Assembly: GCA_038373885.1 (NCBI GenBank)
Contig: JAWZYV010000069.1
Coordinates: forward strand, 248,001-312,000
Direction of reading: 5' to 3'
DNA from: Cheiracanthium punctorium
Lineage: Eukaryota > Arthropoda > Arachnida > Araneae > Cheiracanthiidae
DNA: 64,000 nucleotides
In this document: positions 35,290-48,380 of the stretch, one piece after another
Position numbering within the stretch: position 1 is the first letter of the stretch
Layout of the letters: each line of letters starts with the position of its first letter
The notes under the pieces: model-generated
The model's database searches: none
Seen by the model: the letters and a program-made list of their open reading frames with translations, nothing else
What the model was told of the DNA's origin: nothing
Translations under genes and position numbers: made by a program

Positions 35290-37200
35290 TATCTCTACTT
35301 ATTATAAAAGAAGGTGTCTGTGTGTCTGTCGGCAGAGTTACGGACAAACGGCTACACCTAGAAACACCAAATTTGGTACTCGGGAAGATGTAAATATATA
35401 GTTGTGCACCTCGAAGCGATTTTTTCAAAATTCGACCTAGATTTTTTTTTTTTTATGTTTTATGCGATTTTTGGCATTTTTTCTCACCTAATTCGTAATG
35501 ACGGCGGAAATTACGCTCGCAGCAAAACGGCATTTGTATCATCGGATAGAGGAGAAAATTTTCTTTTAAAAACAGTTTGTTCTGAATACGTAACATGATT
35601 TACCGATTTTTAGGAATTTTTTACTAAGCATTTGCTTCGGCGAATTGTTTCGTAAAATAATTTTAAAACTGTCGCATCTTGAATTCTATCCGTCATAACT
35701 TTTTGATATTTTGACAAATCGTGAAACATTCTTTTCTCCCTCTTTTAAAATAAAAACGAAAAAATTATGTAAATTAGATGATTTTTTATGAATTTTAATG
35801 CAGCCTAATGTTTAGAATTTAATAGCATCAACGCGATCTTACGCCATTCATTAAATTGCGATCACGGCACGAGAATTTATCTTCGGTTGTTGCCACAGAA
35901 AGGATTAGAAAAAAAAGTTTCCTCAACCAATCGAGATTTTAAATGGGATATCGGAATTTCAATTCGCAAGTGAGGATCTATGACGTCAAATGCTTTAAGA
36001 TACGTAAAAATTACGCCATAATTTTAACTCATTTATTCCAGCTCTATTTTCAACACAGGGAGACGATATTTTGATTAAAATTTACTGTAGAAATAAACTA
36101 AGAAATTCACGATTATTATTATTAGAAGTGGTATTTTAATCCGGTGCTTATTTAAAAATTGAAATGTCTTCACGGTGCTGAAAATGTTCATTTTAAAAAT
36201 TACAAAGTTCGTTTCAAAGCGCGATATATTAAAATTTTTCTATTTACTATTTTTATTTTTGACATTTAATAATGGCGCAGACGTTGCCTAACATATGCAT
36301 GCAGGCTGCGAGTATAGTTTTATTTTAACGTTGAATTACGTTCCTCCATAAAGGTCCTACATAACGCAAAGTTTTAATGATACCGTTTGAAAACTACTAT
36401 GCGAAATATCGAAATTAACTCCCTCAACCAACTGGGGTATCCTTTACGGCAGTCAAACACTGACGTCATAAATTAAAAAAATGCGTGAAATTTGTAAACT
36501 CTGCAACTCTGCGCCATGTCACAATTAAAGCGGGAATAAGTAGCTCCTCGAGATTACACAGTTTGATGTTTTTCAGGAGACAGGACTATGGAGGATATAA
36601 AAGATATCGCTATATTAGATAAATGGATATTTAAAATGGCCTCCCTTGGATATTTTCTCCCCACAATAAGATGAAATGGTTTGCGGCGCTAAATACGCCA
36701 ATCTTATAAAACTTTGTATAAATTAAATATATATGGAGAGTTTCCTTAATGGCAACCATTATGTGAAATGATTATTATTTATGCTAATGCGTAAATTGCA
36801 AAGAATCGCCATAGAATCAAAAGATTCCATTGGGGCCAAATAATCTAAGTTGTTTCTTTTAAGGGAGCCTTGAAGAGGGAGAAGCGAAGATAGATAGTAT
36901 TAATGTACGTAATAGGTAGTATCATTAGATTCGTAAGGATAATATGAATAAATCATAATATACCATGTTAATAAATATTTCATGAAATTAAAAGTGTTTC
37001 TCCTTTTTCAACGGTTGTCTTACAACCAACTAAACGAAAAGTAATTCTAATTTGCGTTAATATATCCCGCAGTAATTTCAACAGAGGAGAATACTTGAAC
37101 TTTTTTAAAAATGAAATTCTGTTTTGTCACATGCAGATATGATTTTAGTAGTAAAATATTCGCTTATTCCCGTATGAAGAGCGGGTGCGCAGTTATCTTA
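35290..37200 (-). repeat. Dispersed repeat family R1, copy 2
   Basis: Its tail (plus coordinates 35296-35345) carries GTGTCTGTGTGTCTGTC and ACGGACAAACGG. Next come CACCTCGAAGCGATTTTTTC and GGATAGAGGAGAAAATTTTC, both matching R1 copy 1 reversed. Homology is clear to about 35750. A possible head lies near 37190 (reversed: ACTGCGCACCCGCTCTTCAT with a matching ACGGG). The middle (35800-37100) is unlike copy 1 and may be unique or another element. Confidence 0.55.
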
Positions 37201-37599
37201 AAAACATCTCTTGAAAATAGCATAAATGAATTCAGAAGACCTCAAAACGTGTAAATACACCAAAGTCTCGAAGTCGAATTTTTTCATGATTACAATACTT
37301 TCCTTATATGGTACATGTTCGGAAAGAAATAAATGGTTGTCCATTCCATGTAGTGTCTTAGGTATTTAATGCTACAACTTCAGCCTAAAAAACATTATAT
37401 GTAGAAATAAGACATTTTGAAAGCCAGGAGTTCTCTGCAAACCATTAAGCTTTCCACTTTTTTGATAGTGAATGACACTGACGTAGTTTTTTGAGTCATT
37501 ATACTGCAATGATGCCAGGTTAATACTCGTGACGCAAACTTTACATCAAGAGTCAAATAATTTTGCTCTTTTTCTTTAAATTCCACATCACGAATAAAT

Positions 37600-37667
37600 T
37601 CGAATTACACATGTAAGGAAAATTTTCGTTTCCTACCGTGCGAAGAACGAGCACGCAGCTAGTAAAA
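37600..37667 (-). repeat. R1 head fragment
   Basis: Reversed from 37665 it reads CTAGCTGCGTGCTCGTTCTT followed by CGCACGGTAGGAAACG, very close to the head at 25724 and continuing through ACATGTGTAATTCGAATT. Only the first ~75 bases are shared; the tail was not found. Confidence 0.6.
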
Positions 37668-37754
37668 AATAAAAATGGGCGTGGGAAAGAAAGGAAACAA
37701 ACAGTTTTCCATGACAATACTTATGATTTACATAAAATACAGACAAAAGCAGTC

Positions 37755-37838
37755 TCCTCCCAGTCGGCAGGATTCGAACCTACGCGGATAAAATACAATG
37801 TATTTATAGTAAATCGGCTAACTAATGTGTTACATGGT
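37755..37838 (-). pseudogene. tRNA-like sequence (pseudo-tRNA or SINE head)
   Basis: On minus, TCCCACCATGTAACACATTA opens it, and GTAGGTTCGAATCCTGC gives a clear T arm with a standard TTCGAAT loop near 37770. The acceptor-like ends TCCCA and TGGGA pair for 5 bp. The D and anticodon arms do not fold well and the length is over 80, so it is not called a functional tRNA. Confidence 0.45.
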
Positions 37839-37957
37839 GGGATAAGAATTTTATAAACTATTTGTGTAACTCTAACAAGAGTAATATTGGGAGAATCTCA
37901 TTTTCCTTGCTAATTGAACGCGTACATTCTCAATAAATATCGGAAACAAAATTTAAT

Positions 37958-38029
37958 TTCAAACACCGGGTATTTAATCCGAGCCGCCTGGAAAAAAGTC
38001 AGAAATCCTAACCACTAGACCATATGCGA
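37958..38029 (-). pseudogene. tRNA-Glu-like pseudogene
   Basis: On minus, CATATGGTCTAGTGGTTAGG is the characteristic start of animal nuclear tRNA-Glu, including the A box TGGTCTAGTGG. A degraded anticodon stem follows (CTGA...CCAG with a T-rich loop), then GGCGGCTCGGATTAAATACC where a functional gene has GGTTCGA. The CCGGT of the T stem survives, but the 3' acceptor does not pair with the 5' one. It is either a decayed gene or the head of a tRNA-Glu-derived SINE. Confidence 0.7.
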
Positions 38030-38037
38030 TGTTGCCA

Positions 38038-39029
38038 CAGTTATACAAAAATTTTGACACAAAGCCAAATTTAAGTCGCTTTATACACCAAAAAGGTCTT
38101 TTTTTTTTCGAAAATGATACAGAATCGAAACTGATTTCATCTTTTCAGAATTAAAAAACCTTTCCAACTGATGCAAAAATCAAAAATGCCCAATCAATAG
38201 TACGGTGAGTACGAGCTAATATGGGCAGAAAAGCACGATTGTTTGGAACAAAACATTAAATAAATATACGCTTATAGTACGCCAAGTTTCAGCACGATCG
38301 GACGATGGGAAGTGAATTAAATTAAAATTCAACAATAAGTTTTGAATTGGAACAACATAAGAGCAAGTTAATAAAAAGCTTTGGGGGCAGAGTTCGTGCT
38401 AAGACTTCACTATACATTTTTCACTTTCATAGGTTATTAGTTATATTTTAGTACACTAATATGAAAACAATTTTAACTCATCGTAACTTGATTGAAAACA
38501 AACTCTGATGCACAACTTTCTTTTCACCGAAAGAATTCTTCTGCTTACTGGTCTATGCACGATTTAACAAAGCAATAAAATAAAAATACTGGAACTTTTT
38601 TCCAGGTATGATGCTAAACGCTGTAATTCATTTCTGAGCTACACTTCCAAGTTCGAAAAAAACCGTTTGGAACAGCACGTAGACTGCATTACCACAGACC
38701 ACACCTTACAAATTCATGGTATCGGTGAGCAACAGCACATAAGCAAAAGATAGCTATAAAAATCAGTGAAACGTAGGACTCGAAATCTGGAATCACCTGG
38801 GAAAAGCGGCGATAGAGTTTCCCACTCGCAGTTACCCGACGTGCGATAGGAAGACGTAAAATATGAAAGCACTGGAGCGCGAATGCATAAATATTGGAAG
38901 AAGTGTGCTAAAGTAAATCGAACACCAAATCAATAGAGTGGGTGTGGGGTAAAAGAAACAGCAAAACATTAGGAGATCTACCAACAGCGTTACTGAATGT
39001 CTTATGTCAATGTAGTATCAAGTGGATGA
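38038..39029. other. Unannotated stretch
   Basis: No gene or repeat end recognised. Confidence 0.4.
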
Positions 39030-39262
39030 AAGTTTGTTTTTGGATTAAGGCCGATTGACTGCTCCGAGGTCCTGGGCCTATAGGATGAATGCCCTCCGTG
39101 GGGGACTTTCTAAGGGATCCTAGCCGATATTTACGCGAGGTTTCGGAGAAAACCACGGAAAACTCAAAACGGCTAGGTCGACAGGCGCGACCGGGGTTTG
39201 AACCTGACAAATCCTGCCTTCCAGTTTCGAGAGCAAAACCTCTGAGCCACTGGTGGAGCCAA
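39030..39262 (-). mobile_element. tRNA-derived SINE, family S1 (copy 1)
   Basis: On minus it starts GGCTCCACCAGTGGCTCAGA with a B-box-like GGTTCAAACCC. The family body follows: CCGTGGTTTTCTCCGAAACC, then CCCTTAGAAAGTCCCCCACG, GGAGGGCA and an AATCGGCCTTAATCCAAAA end. The two ORFs over it (39007-39210 minus, 39089-39298 plus) are artefacts. Confidence 0.85.
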
Positions 39263-39406
39263 GTTGATGAAAGCGAAAGGCATGTACGTCTACTCTGACA
39301 AACAGAAATCGAAAACTGTATTCGAATCAGGACACGGACATCCGACTTCTGCTTTTTTTTATTTTGAGGTCACAGGTCTGTTTTTAGATGCACCCAAACA
39401 TCCTCT

Positions 39407-39448
39407 AATAGAATTTAAGTACGGGTTAATAGAATTTAAGTATCGGTT
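39407..39448. repeat. 21-bp tandem duplication beside a long A-run
   Basis: TAATAGAATTTAAGTACGGG is followed at once by TAATAGAATTTAAGTATCGG. An A-run of about 37 bases follows at 39452-39488. Confidence 0.85.
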
Positions 39449-39451
39449 TCA

Positions 39452-39491
<40 letters not shown>

Positions 39492-39783
39492 TAAAAGAAA
39501 AAATAGGAGGGGTATCATCAAAAATAGGAGGTAGTATCATCAAAAATAAACTATCATTCTAGAAAGCTCATTCGATCATGTTTTGGATATGATGTGCAAC
39601 CAACTGCCAAAATGCCGTACATAGGAGGAAGTTTAATTTACACTAGATAAGAATATTTCAGAAATGACAGTACGTTGAAAATCCAAGCATTCAGCGTATT
39701 GTAAAACTACATTTAAAAAAGAAATGCTAGTGCTTGTTACATTGTAAAACATGCTTTCAACGAATGACATCTGACTCGTGGAC

Positions 39784-40010
39784 CCCATCATGGCCGAGTG
39801 GAGAACACTCAAAATGGCAGACGGCTGACGTGTGAAGGTCCAGTGTTCTGAGCCTGGCCTGTCGCGCAATTGTCGATCTAACGGTCTGGAGTTTTGGTCG
39901 GTTTTCTCCAGATATAACGCGAATGCGCGTTACAACCACTGAGAAAGTCTTCCACCCAAGGCACCCCCCTCCTAGGCAAATATTTATAGATTGGCCTCAG
40001 ATAAGGATTC
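39784..40010 (+). mobile_element. tRNA-derived SINE, family S1 (copy 2)
   Basis: The head is ATCATGGCCGAGTGG with GTGAAGGTCCAGTGTTCTGA in the B-box position, which is degraded. The body has GGTTTTCTCCAGATATAACG, GCGAATGCGCGTTA and CCAAGGCACCCCCC. It is closest to the copy at 63251, forming a subfamily with AGATATAACG/AGATTTAACG where copy 4 has GAAACTTAGCG. Confidence 0.78.
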
Positions 40011-42913
40011 GATATCTCAGTTTTAATATAGTTCTTCAACCGTGTGTGCTCCTTAAGCCTAAAAGCGACTTGCATAAAATCACAAGTATTTATTAGAATC
40101 CGGTCATAAATTCTAGCGGTAACCTATGACTTAAATTAGTGGAGTACAGTATAAGAAAAACTGTAGTTTACTTATATTAACTTGATAACATTTTAACCAA
40201 CAATATCATTTATATTAACTTAAATCGTCTTAAATTCAATTTAGGATAATTACACTTAAAATTGAATTTAAGAGATTTAGTTCTAAATCATATTATTAGG
40301 AATAAAAAGCATTTCATAATACTTTTACAGTTAATTAGCCATGCAATTGCCTAGCTTAATGAATAAAACAAGAAAATGAAAAATTCATTTGACAAAGAAA
40401 GAAGAAATAAATACTTTATTTTTGGTCTATTCTGAAAGAGATTAAAAAATTAAAAAGGCAACGAAAAGTTGCAAAACTTAATTTTTATATTCTTTGCACT
40501 TTACTTTCTTATTCATACATAATTTCCTACCATTTTAAAAATATAAACAGTTCAAACACACTAAAATTCTTGAAAGAAAGGAGGCCTGAGGGGCATGGCA
40601 ACGAAATTATACAATTAAAAATCATTCGAGCTCGAAGGAGTTAATTATTTATTATTTCACAAAAAAGTGGATCTAATTCATTTTATCTTATTCGCTTCCA
40701 GGTCAAATTGCTGTCAATGTTTTTTTTTTTTTTTTTTTTTTCCTATCTTTCTGAGTCATTAAAAAATCCTTAAGCGGGAAAACAAAAAGCGAACAAGCAA
40801 TTTGAATTAAAAGGTTCAACCCAACATACGCAACATTTCCCAATATACAGCATGTTAGTTCATTAAAAAATATTTTGGGAAAAAATAATAAATAGTAAAA
40901 CAACAATAACTTACATTAATTTAAATAACAAATTCAAATCTGAAAAATTTATTCCAACATAAAACAAAAATTAAACTGATAAATCGCATAAATTACGAAA
41001 GCAATATAGCGGAATAAGGTAATTTTCAAAGCAAAATACTTAAAGTAATTATAAATGGGTGCGAAAAATACGGCTGTGAGAGGACGGGGGCTGGCTAAAA
41101 TAAATTTTTACTCGTAATGCGTGAGACATAAAAATCATCACACTTCCTTCCAACAAACATACTTGCATTGTGAAATTTAGTTTTTAATCAGTAAACTATT
41201 TAAAACATTTAAAATAATAATGATAATAACTATTTACCTACTTGTCAAAATGAAGACAAAAATTATTTCAAATAAAAAGTCCACTTACTTCAACACAATT
41301 ACTCTTTCTTTTTGAATGCAGAAATTCTGTTTTTAAACTATAAAGTACTAATAGCGGCTGGGGATAAAAAAACAACTAAGTATTTGTTTAATTGTCAAAA
41401 AACTTTTCATCATAAATATTAAAAAACACAAATTAGTTATTTACAATTAGTTCGTGAAACATTAAACATGCTCGTCTTTACTTTCATTATTCCGAAATTT
41501 AAATTTTTAGGCTGCAAACAATAAAATAACCTCTAAAATTATATATATATTACAAAAGAAGAAATAAATACATAAATAAAGCATTCCTTTAAATGTGTGC
41601 ATGAATTATTAAACATAATCACTTTCCCTTTCTGCATTCTCGAATTCAATTTTTATATATATAAGCCGCATAAATATTCATCTACTCTGGATTTAGAGAG
41701 TAAAAGCACGTCAAAGACGATTTTCAAATCCACACACCGTTTAAAGCCTTAAATCCTTCCCATAAAAAGATGAACAGGAGTAAAGCGATGTTGTCATGGA
41801 AACTGACGCATTCTAAGAAATAAGTGGAAACATGCTTTGTTTAAATAAATACGAAACACGAGGAAAGGTGCTAGAAATATGTCATACGATGAAATTTCCA
41901 GTCGAGATGAAGCTTTTTACAAAAGCAAAATTGACATTACTTCCAGTACCCTATGAAGCAAAGCTCCAACGGGAAAATAAAACAATTAAGACCGGGGGGG
42001 GGGGGGGATTGAATTTTCGGAACTTAAGTCAAAAAATATTCTTTATATGCAACTGGCAGCGAATTTGGCGAATTATATTCAAAAGCAGAATATATTTTAA
42101 AGACTACAGTAAAATACGGTAAAAATATTTTTGGGGAAAAGGCGAGAGACGGCAGTAGGTAAAACAAATTATATGTGACTTTGAATATATAGCTTTAAAA
42201 TAAAATATTAATAAAGTTAGGAAGTCACTGGAAGTAGATATTTTGACGATAGAAGACTTTTTTAAATCTCCAAGTCCATTTGGATATTAGATGTAAAATT
42301 TAGAGACAGAACTTTTTATACACAAATATTTATTTTTAATTTATTGTTTAAATATACAAGTTAAGATTAAATTTGCAAAAATTCAATGTTTTACATTTTC
42401 GATGGCAGAATTTTTTTGGTCATGTTGGGATAACAAATGATGCAAAAATAACTTTAAGACGTTAACATTTGGAAAACTTATAAATAAAGTGCACTCATGA
42501 ACAGCAAAATAGATAATGGTTACGAGCAGAAAAGCTGTTTTATATTATTTTAATGGAGTGCATCAGGAGTAGGCCTTTTTCATTGGGGGAGGGTTACACA
42601 ATAGAAAAATTTGACTACAGCTATAAGTGTTCATCATCTACGCATTTATAGTTGACTTAATATTACACGCAATAAAATAAGTATTTCGAGCGGAAATACA
42701 ATCACTTAAATATATCTTGCAGAGCTTAGACAAAAATGCTATTCTATCAACTTTTATCGCACAACACAGCAAACCAGAGATCAGCTTTATAACTGGAAAA
42801 AACACAGTTCAAATGGTTTTTTTAATATGAACATAGAAATATGTATATAATATCATTAGAGAAACAGTAAAAATAATTGTTCTACTCTCACAGTCGGCTT
42901 AAAATGCCCCTGG
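40011..42913. other. Unannotated AT-rich stretch
   Basis: A small inverted repeat, CTTAAATTCAATTT / AAATTGAATTTAAG, lies at about 40229-40272. Long T-run at 40719-40741 and G-run at 41994-42008. No gene or transposon end seen; the 96-codon ORF at 41832-42122 spans the G-run and shows no motif. Confidence 0.4.
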
Positions 42914-43243
42914 AAGGGTCGATGCAGACGGAAATTGGGTCCGTTTTGCGGCTCTTTCACATCGATTAAAACGGCCTCTTCACAAAAATACAATCGATTA
43001 AAACAGCCCCTTCACAAATTTACAATTTATTAAAACTGCCTCTTTACAAAAATACAATCGATTAAAACGGCCCTTCACCCTACTTTTTATTCTGTTTTAT
43101 CAATTATTTTAACTAAAAAAAGTGACTTTTATTTTTGTGAATTTTCATACCAATTTTTAATAAGTGTTGAAATTCTCAAAATTAAGTACTGAGAATTCAC
43201 AAAAATAAGGAGTTTTCCCAAAAATGGGTGGATCAACCCCTGT
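42914..43243 (+). repeat. Dispersed repeat family R4, copy 2, with internal array
   Basis: It shares GTCGATGCAGACG, TTTTGCGGCTCTTTCAC and the CCCAAAAATGGG...GGATCAACCCCTG end with copy 1. Inserted after the CTCTTTCAC block is an array with a period of exactly 32 bases, starting at 42962, 42994, 43026 and 43058 (unit TCGATTAAAACGGCCTCTTC...). Copy 1 has no such array. Confidence 0.78.
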
Positions 43244-44737
43244 CCTGTGTATAACATACATTCAGCAACTTTCTGTTCATTCAATTGGTTCGATTTACTT
43301 ATGGTTGTAAATATGTTGAATTCAATTACAAATTAGTAACTAAGACTTCCAATAATTAAAATAATCAAACTCAGAATATGATGTTGAAAAAATTGCAAAT
43401 AGTCAAGATGATTAAATTTATTTTAGAACCCCGATCACACCAGGTAGTCGGGACGGGACTGAGCATACCTTGGATAACTGAAAGGTCGGATAACACGGGC
43501 AATCATTAATCACAATATTTTGTTAGACTGTACTATGTATTTTCTGACAAATTAACATGCATGTTCAATCCTACTACATAATTAATTTATGGTCCGACCT
43601 CGTCCTGGTTCGTGTACCTCCCTAAAAATTGCATTATAAGTCGCCAACATGATCAAGAGAGATGAGAATGACTTTTGAACGGTAAACAACATAAATACCT
43701 TCTCATTCTTCTTTCAATTTCACCAAAAACAAATTTTACAACCATTTATTTAATTCAAATAAAGATATTAAGCTATGAAGACTCAAAACACTTAAAGGAA
43801 ATCAATCCCTGAAAAACCTCCATCTCTCAAAATTTTCTGTGCATAATGCATACCAAAGCAAGAGCCGTCTGAGAACAATGACACAAAACCTCGAAATACG
43901 GAATAAATTTCATATCCAAGACATACTGATTGTCAGTCGAAAGTTTGGCACTCTATTCTAGATCACTGTGAAATTCCACACCGTATTTATACACACACGC
44001 AAGCGGGAACGACATTTTTATTAAAAGTGTCTTGTAATGTGCGTGTTATTATTAGAATAAACTGTAATAAAAGCATACACAGCAGACAGAAATAAAAAAG
44101 ATCGCTGAAATTCAATAATAGACTTATTAATTGCAGTTGTTACGTAAAAGACTCTCTAAGACAAATAAAAAAGAAACTAGGGCCGTGCTGAGAGTTTCTG
44201 AGGCTCAGTGCAAGGCTAATCTTTTTGCATCCCCTTTATCTTTTAGAGAATTAGAAAAAAACAAATTATTTCTATCAAAAAAAGTAGTAAAAGAAAAGCT
44301 TAAGTTGTATTGTACAAACTCATTAATTTATACACTCCGAAAAAATATTAATATCACATGAAAATTTACTCTAATCGACAAGACAAACGGGGTAAGTCAA
44401 GTCGAAGACGACGATACGATAACAAGAGGATTGATTCTTTAATAAAAAGAATTCTAACTGCATACTTTATTGGCGTTCTCAAGAGTGCCCCACAAATCTG
44501 TCTTTAACAATTCGATAGAGTAATTATCTATATGGGTTTGGAATTAACAAATTAATTTCGATTAGTCAATAAACTGCAGACACAGTTTATATATCAGCAC
44601 CAAACAGAATCCGCCACAATTTCATTACATCTATCAAGCAAGTATAAAGCAATCTACTAAACTAAAAAGAGTGCTGGAAGCTTTTAGTAAATAACACAGT
44701 ACAAAATATTCCTATGTGATACCACATACCAGATGTC

Positions 44738-44781
<44 letters not shown>

Positions 44782-44838
44782 CATTTTAATATGTGCGCTT
44801 GTACATATAGAAGTATGTCTTTCTACTCTCAAGAATAG
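43244..44838. other. Unannotated stretch
   Basis: TTGGATAACTGAAAGGTCGG near 43471 recalls the termini of Tigger-like MITEs, but no partner end was found. A T-run followed by (GT)n lies at 44740-44781. No gene seen. Confidence 0.35.
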
Positions 44839-44846
44839 CTTTAACT

Positions 44847-45013
44847 CAGGTGTGGACAACCTTTGAAAAGTTGCGGGCCAAAATTTAGGATGTTAGAGAA
44901 GTCGCGGGCCGTATAATTAGGATTTATATGCGATTTTGAATGGTTCATATGGGTTTTATACGGGATTATGATATATTCCGCGAGCCACATCCGGCCCGCG
45001 GACCGCATACGTG
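44847..45013 (+). mobile_element. hAT-type MITE, family H1 (copy 3)
   Basis: It begins CAGGTGTGGACAACCTTTG and ends CGGACCGCATACGTG. Exact 8-bp duplications CTTTAACT flank it at 44839-44846 and 45014-45021, which is diagnostic of hAT-superfamily insertion. The interior CGCGGGCCGTATAATTAGGA matches the other two copies. No coding capacity. Confidence 0.88.
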
Positions 45014-45021
45014 CTTTAACT

Positions 45022-45429
45022 GATAAGAACTCAGAAACTGGAAAAGAGAAGCATATATTTTGAACAACACGTTCAAATGGGTGGGTGGGGATGAGAGGGA
45101 ATAACCTGTTATTGTTCAGCGGGCAATTTTAAACAGATCTCGCCACTAAAAGAAAGAAAGAAAAAAAAAAAAAAATAGAGAGACATCATTCTTAATTCGC
45201 GAAGTAGCAACAAGGAGGGGGGGAGGGCGAATTAGCAAGAACTCTCCACAAAAAACTTGTGTTAAAAGAAGAAACAATTAAAACTTTGTAAAATAACACC
45301 CATAAAAGGTAGTAGCCAGGTAACATCAGAACGACCGTTTCGGTGATACAAAGAGGTTTAATCTTTTTCAGCTGCAAAAACATCCACCATCTTCAGAAGC
45401 AGAAGTTCTCAATCTCCTTTCTCGTGTGC
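45022..45429. other. Unannotated spacer
   Basis: Contains G-rich and A-rich runs (45078-45095, 45150-45176, 45214-45230). No gene seen. Confidence 0.4.
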
Positions 45430-45650
45430 GCCGACCATTAGCTGAGTGGATAAGGCACTGAGCATAGGTAAATGGAACTGTGAAGGTCCAGGTTTGTGGA
45501 CTATTGCGCGGTTGTTAATATAACGATAGAGTTTGAGGCGGTTTTCTCCTAAAATAACGTGAGCACGTGTTAGAACCCCGTAGAATAGTCCTAAGCCTAA
45601 AGCATTCCCCTAAGCAGATAGCCCTAGTGCAGCTTTGCCTTAACAAAACA
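45430..45650 (+). mobile_element. tRNA-derived SINE, family S1 (copy 3)
   Basis: The head is CCGACCATTAGCTGAGTGGA with GTGAAGGTCCAGGTTTGTGG near the B box. The body has GGCGGTTTTCTCCTAAAATA, ACGTGAGCACGTGTTAGAAC and CCTAAGCCTAAAGCATTCCC. It is the most diverged of the six copies. Confidence 0.75.
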
Positions 45651-48380
45651 AACCTTCTCCTCGAATAGTTGGTTGAAATTTTTTGGAGCTAAAGGGTGAA
45701 TTTTCTTGTATCACCCGAAACTATCATCCTGTACCTTTGACGTTAAGTACCTTTCTATGAGTGTTATTTTACAAAGGTTTAATAATTTCAAAGAGCTGAA
45801 TTACAGAGCACAAGAAGTGAAAATATGTGTATTTTTTTTTTCGATTTAATATATGGCTTTTATTTTTTCATATTCATTAATTTATATTGTGATTCCAATA
45901 TGTTCAACTTACTTCCTTATAATCAGAGGACTTGGATATTTTTTTAAGAAAAAGTTTAGATCAGAAGTTATATATACAGAACTCTAGTATCGCAATGGCG
46001 TGGATTACTTCCGATTTTCGAAGTAAAATTTATATTTCGCAGACTATATATTGACTGAAAACTATTGGGCAGACTGAAAATAATGTCTTTATTTTACAAA
46101 AATTGAAACAAATTTTTAATTACAAACAAGCTAAACATAGGTTTCATATTTGTTACATTTTGAAGCAAAACTTTTATACATTTATTTTTTCTTTCTTTCG
46201 AGAAAGTTATGTGGAAAAATAGAGGGAGGGCGAGCCTACCCTACTTGGAAGGACGAAATATTATGTACGTGTACGGGAAAAATATGGAGTCTTATCTCAT
46301 AAACGCACGACAAGAATGAAAGGTAACTTTATTTTAGAAAAAGAACTTTTAAAATTATAAAGGAGGCAGATTTTCCTTTTCCTAAAATGACGTTAATTTA
46401 TAGCACATTCTTTATTCCTTTATTTAAATAGCCGCATTTATAAAAGTTTATGTATTTAAAAAAATAGTTTACGCAACAGTGTTAGCAATCAACCTTTTTT
46501 TTTTTTTTTTTTTTTTTTTTTACTAGTACGTGTAAGATTTTAATATTTTATTTGATAACAAAAAGTACATACAATAATGCAACTCGAATTCAATGTACCT
46601 TAAATAGACAATTCTACAAACTACAATGAACTGAACTAAACAGAATTAAGAAATCTACTGGAAAGTAAATTATAATCAGAAATCTTTATACATTACAATT
46701 TATGTCAGATGAAAATAAATTGAAAATGTAACAACCCCTCCACCCCTCAAAAGAAGAAAAAAAGATGGCATTATAACATAATAATTATGAATTCAATGGC
46801 TAAAGCAGCAGCATCGATTAAAAATAAAGGAAAATTGAATAAACAGCAGACAACTAACCACTTAAAATTACCTTTCAAAGGAAAATTGTTATCTGTTTCT
46901 ACTTAAGCGCCACTCGAAAGTAAATATTTGATGAAAAGTTTTTCATACACGCCGCAATGGCAAGTTCCATTAGTTTGTTGAAGAACATCTATGGTTAAAA
47001 GTGTTTCGGAACATAGCAGTGACTTCTCGCTTCATGTAGGACAAACAAAAGTGACAGAAATTTGTTTGCAATTCAGTTCAGGGCCCATGTTTGCTGATGG
47101 CGTGCGCAGAGATGATGGATGGATAGTTCAGGCAAATCTTTCATAAATTGCATCAACTACGAGTTGAGGAAGAACAGGGAGGAACTAAACTTTTTATGGA
47201 ATTTCAGCATTCACTAGCAGGCTAAGATTAACCGATTCTTAAAGTAATGGATTCATTTTGTTAAACAAACCTTCTACTCTGATTTTCCAGTTATTATTTT
47301 TTATCTCTCAGCCCATATTATTTTTTAGTTGTTAAAGATTATTTCAGTTGATAGGCGATATTGATTTTCCAGTTATTATTTTTTCCCCTATTACTTTTTT
47401 GTTATTTAAGATAATTTTAGTTGATAGTTCTATGTACTATTTATTTTATTTATTTATTGAGGGGGAAGTGGAATACTGTGTAGAATAAAATGGCAGAATT
47501 TGAACAAAGGATACCCTGTCGGTGAAACGTCACTTCGATATGATGTTTGTAAGACGGCCCCGTATAATTCAGCCTTAATAAAACTTCCAAAAACTTTCGT
47601 CTTATACACAGAAATACACGATAAGCCCTAAAATACGATAACGAAGTAAGAAAATGTGTTGTTATTCTACTAATCATATATATCATTACTATTCAGTACG
47701 ATCAATTAATTTAAGAGTCTTTAGGGATGAAATTTATAGAAAGATACAGCTCAAAAAGAAAAAACATCGTATTTTATTTTAAACTACCCGCCTCCGTTGA
47801 CCAGTTGGCTCGCCATTTTGATAAATCTTGTTCGGAGAGAAGCCTGTTTCTCACTGGCTTCTAGGCACTGAAATCTCTCAGATTCTGGATGGAATTTAAA
47901 ATTAAGATGGTTACAAACAGAAGCGGCCCTAGGATAACTGGCGCCCCTGCTAACGTTAAAAAGGGTATTATAATCCATGGATCTTCCCTATTTTCTTTCC
48001 TCCTTCCATTAAATTGGAAAGTACATCATTGTTCATGAGTGTGATTAAACAAAATTAAAATTGATATTTCTAACATCCTTTTCCTGGATGTAATACATTA
48101 GAAATAGATGGGGGAAAGATGGGCAGAAAAATGCACAATTCGAACTGAATAAAAGTTTCAAAAACTTATTCAGGTGTATTCATAATCCAAATAGCAGACG
48201 ATAAAAAATTCTTTTAGTATCATTTAACGATGATAGATCATCAGCCACGTGATACAGTGGGTTTCTTGCAAATTTATATTAAATTAAAAAAATAATCTTA
48301 CAAATAATCTAAACCAAAAGAAAAAAAAATCGTTATTCTTTTATTTTTACTTCGAGTCTGAATCATTTATAAACTTGCCA
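45651..48380. other. Unannotated AT-rich stretch
   Basis: Long T-run at 46496-46520. A duplicated phrase GATTTTCCAGTTATTATTTTT occurs at about 47280 and 47361. CCTAGGATAACTGGCGCCCC near 47931 may be a transposon end without a partner. No gene supported. Confidence 0.35.

Noticed and set aside
37958..38029. A functional tRNA-Glu gene
   Set aside because: The T loop lacks TTC, the acceptor stem does not pair and the anticodon loop is degraded.
39264..39494. A 76-codon ORF ending in a long lysine run
   Set aside because: The lysines are a genomic A-run and the rest overlaps the edge of a SINE.
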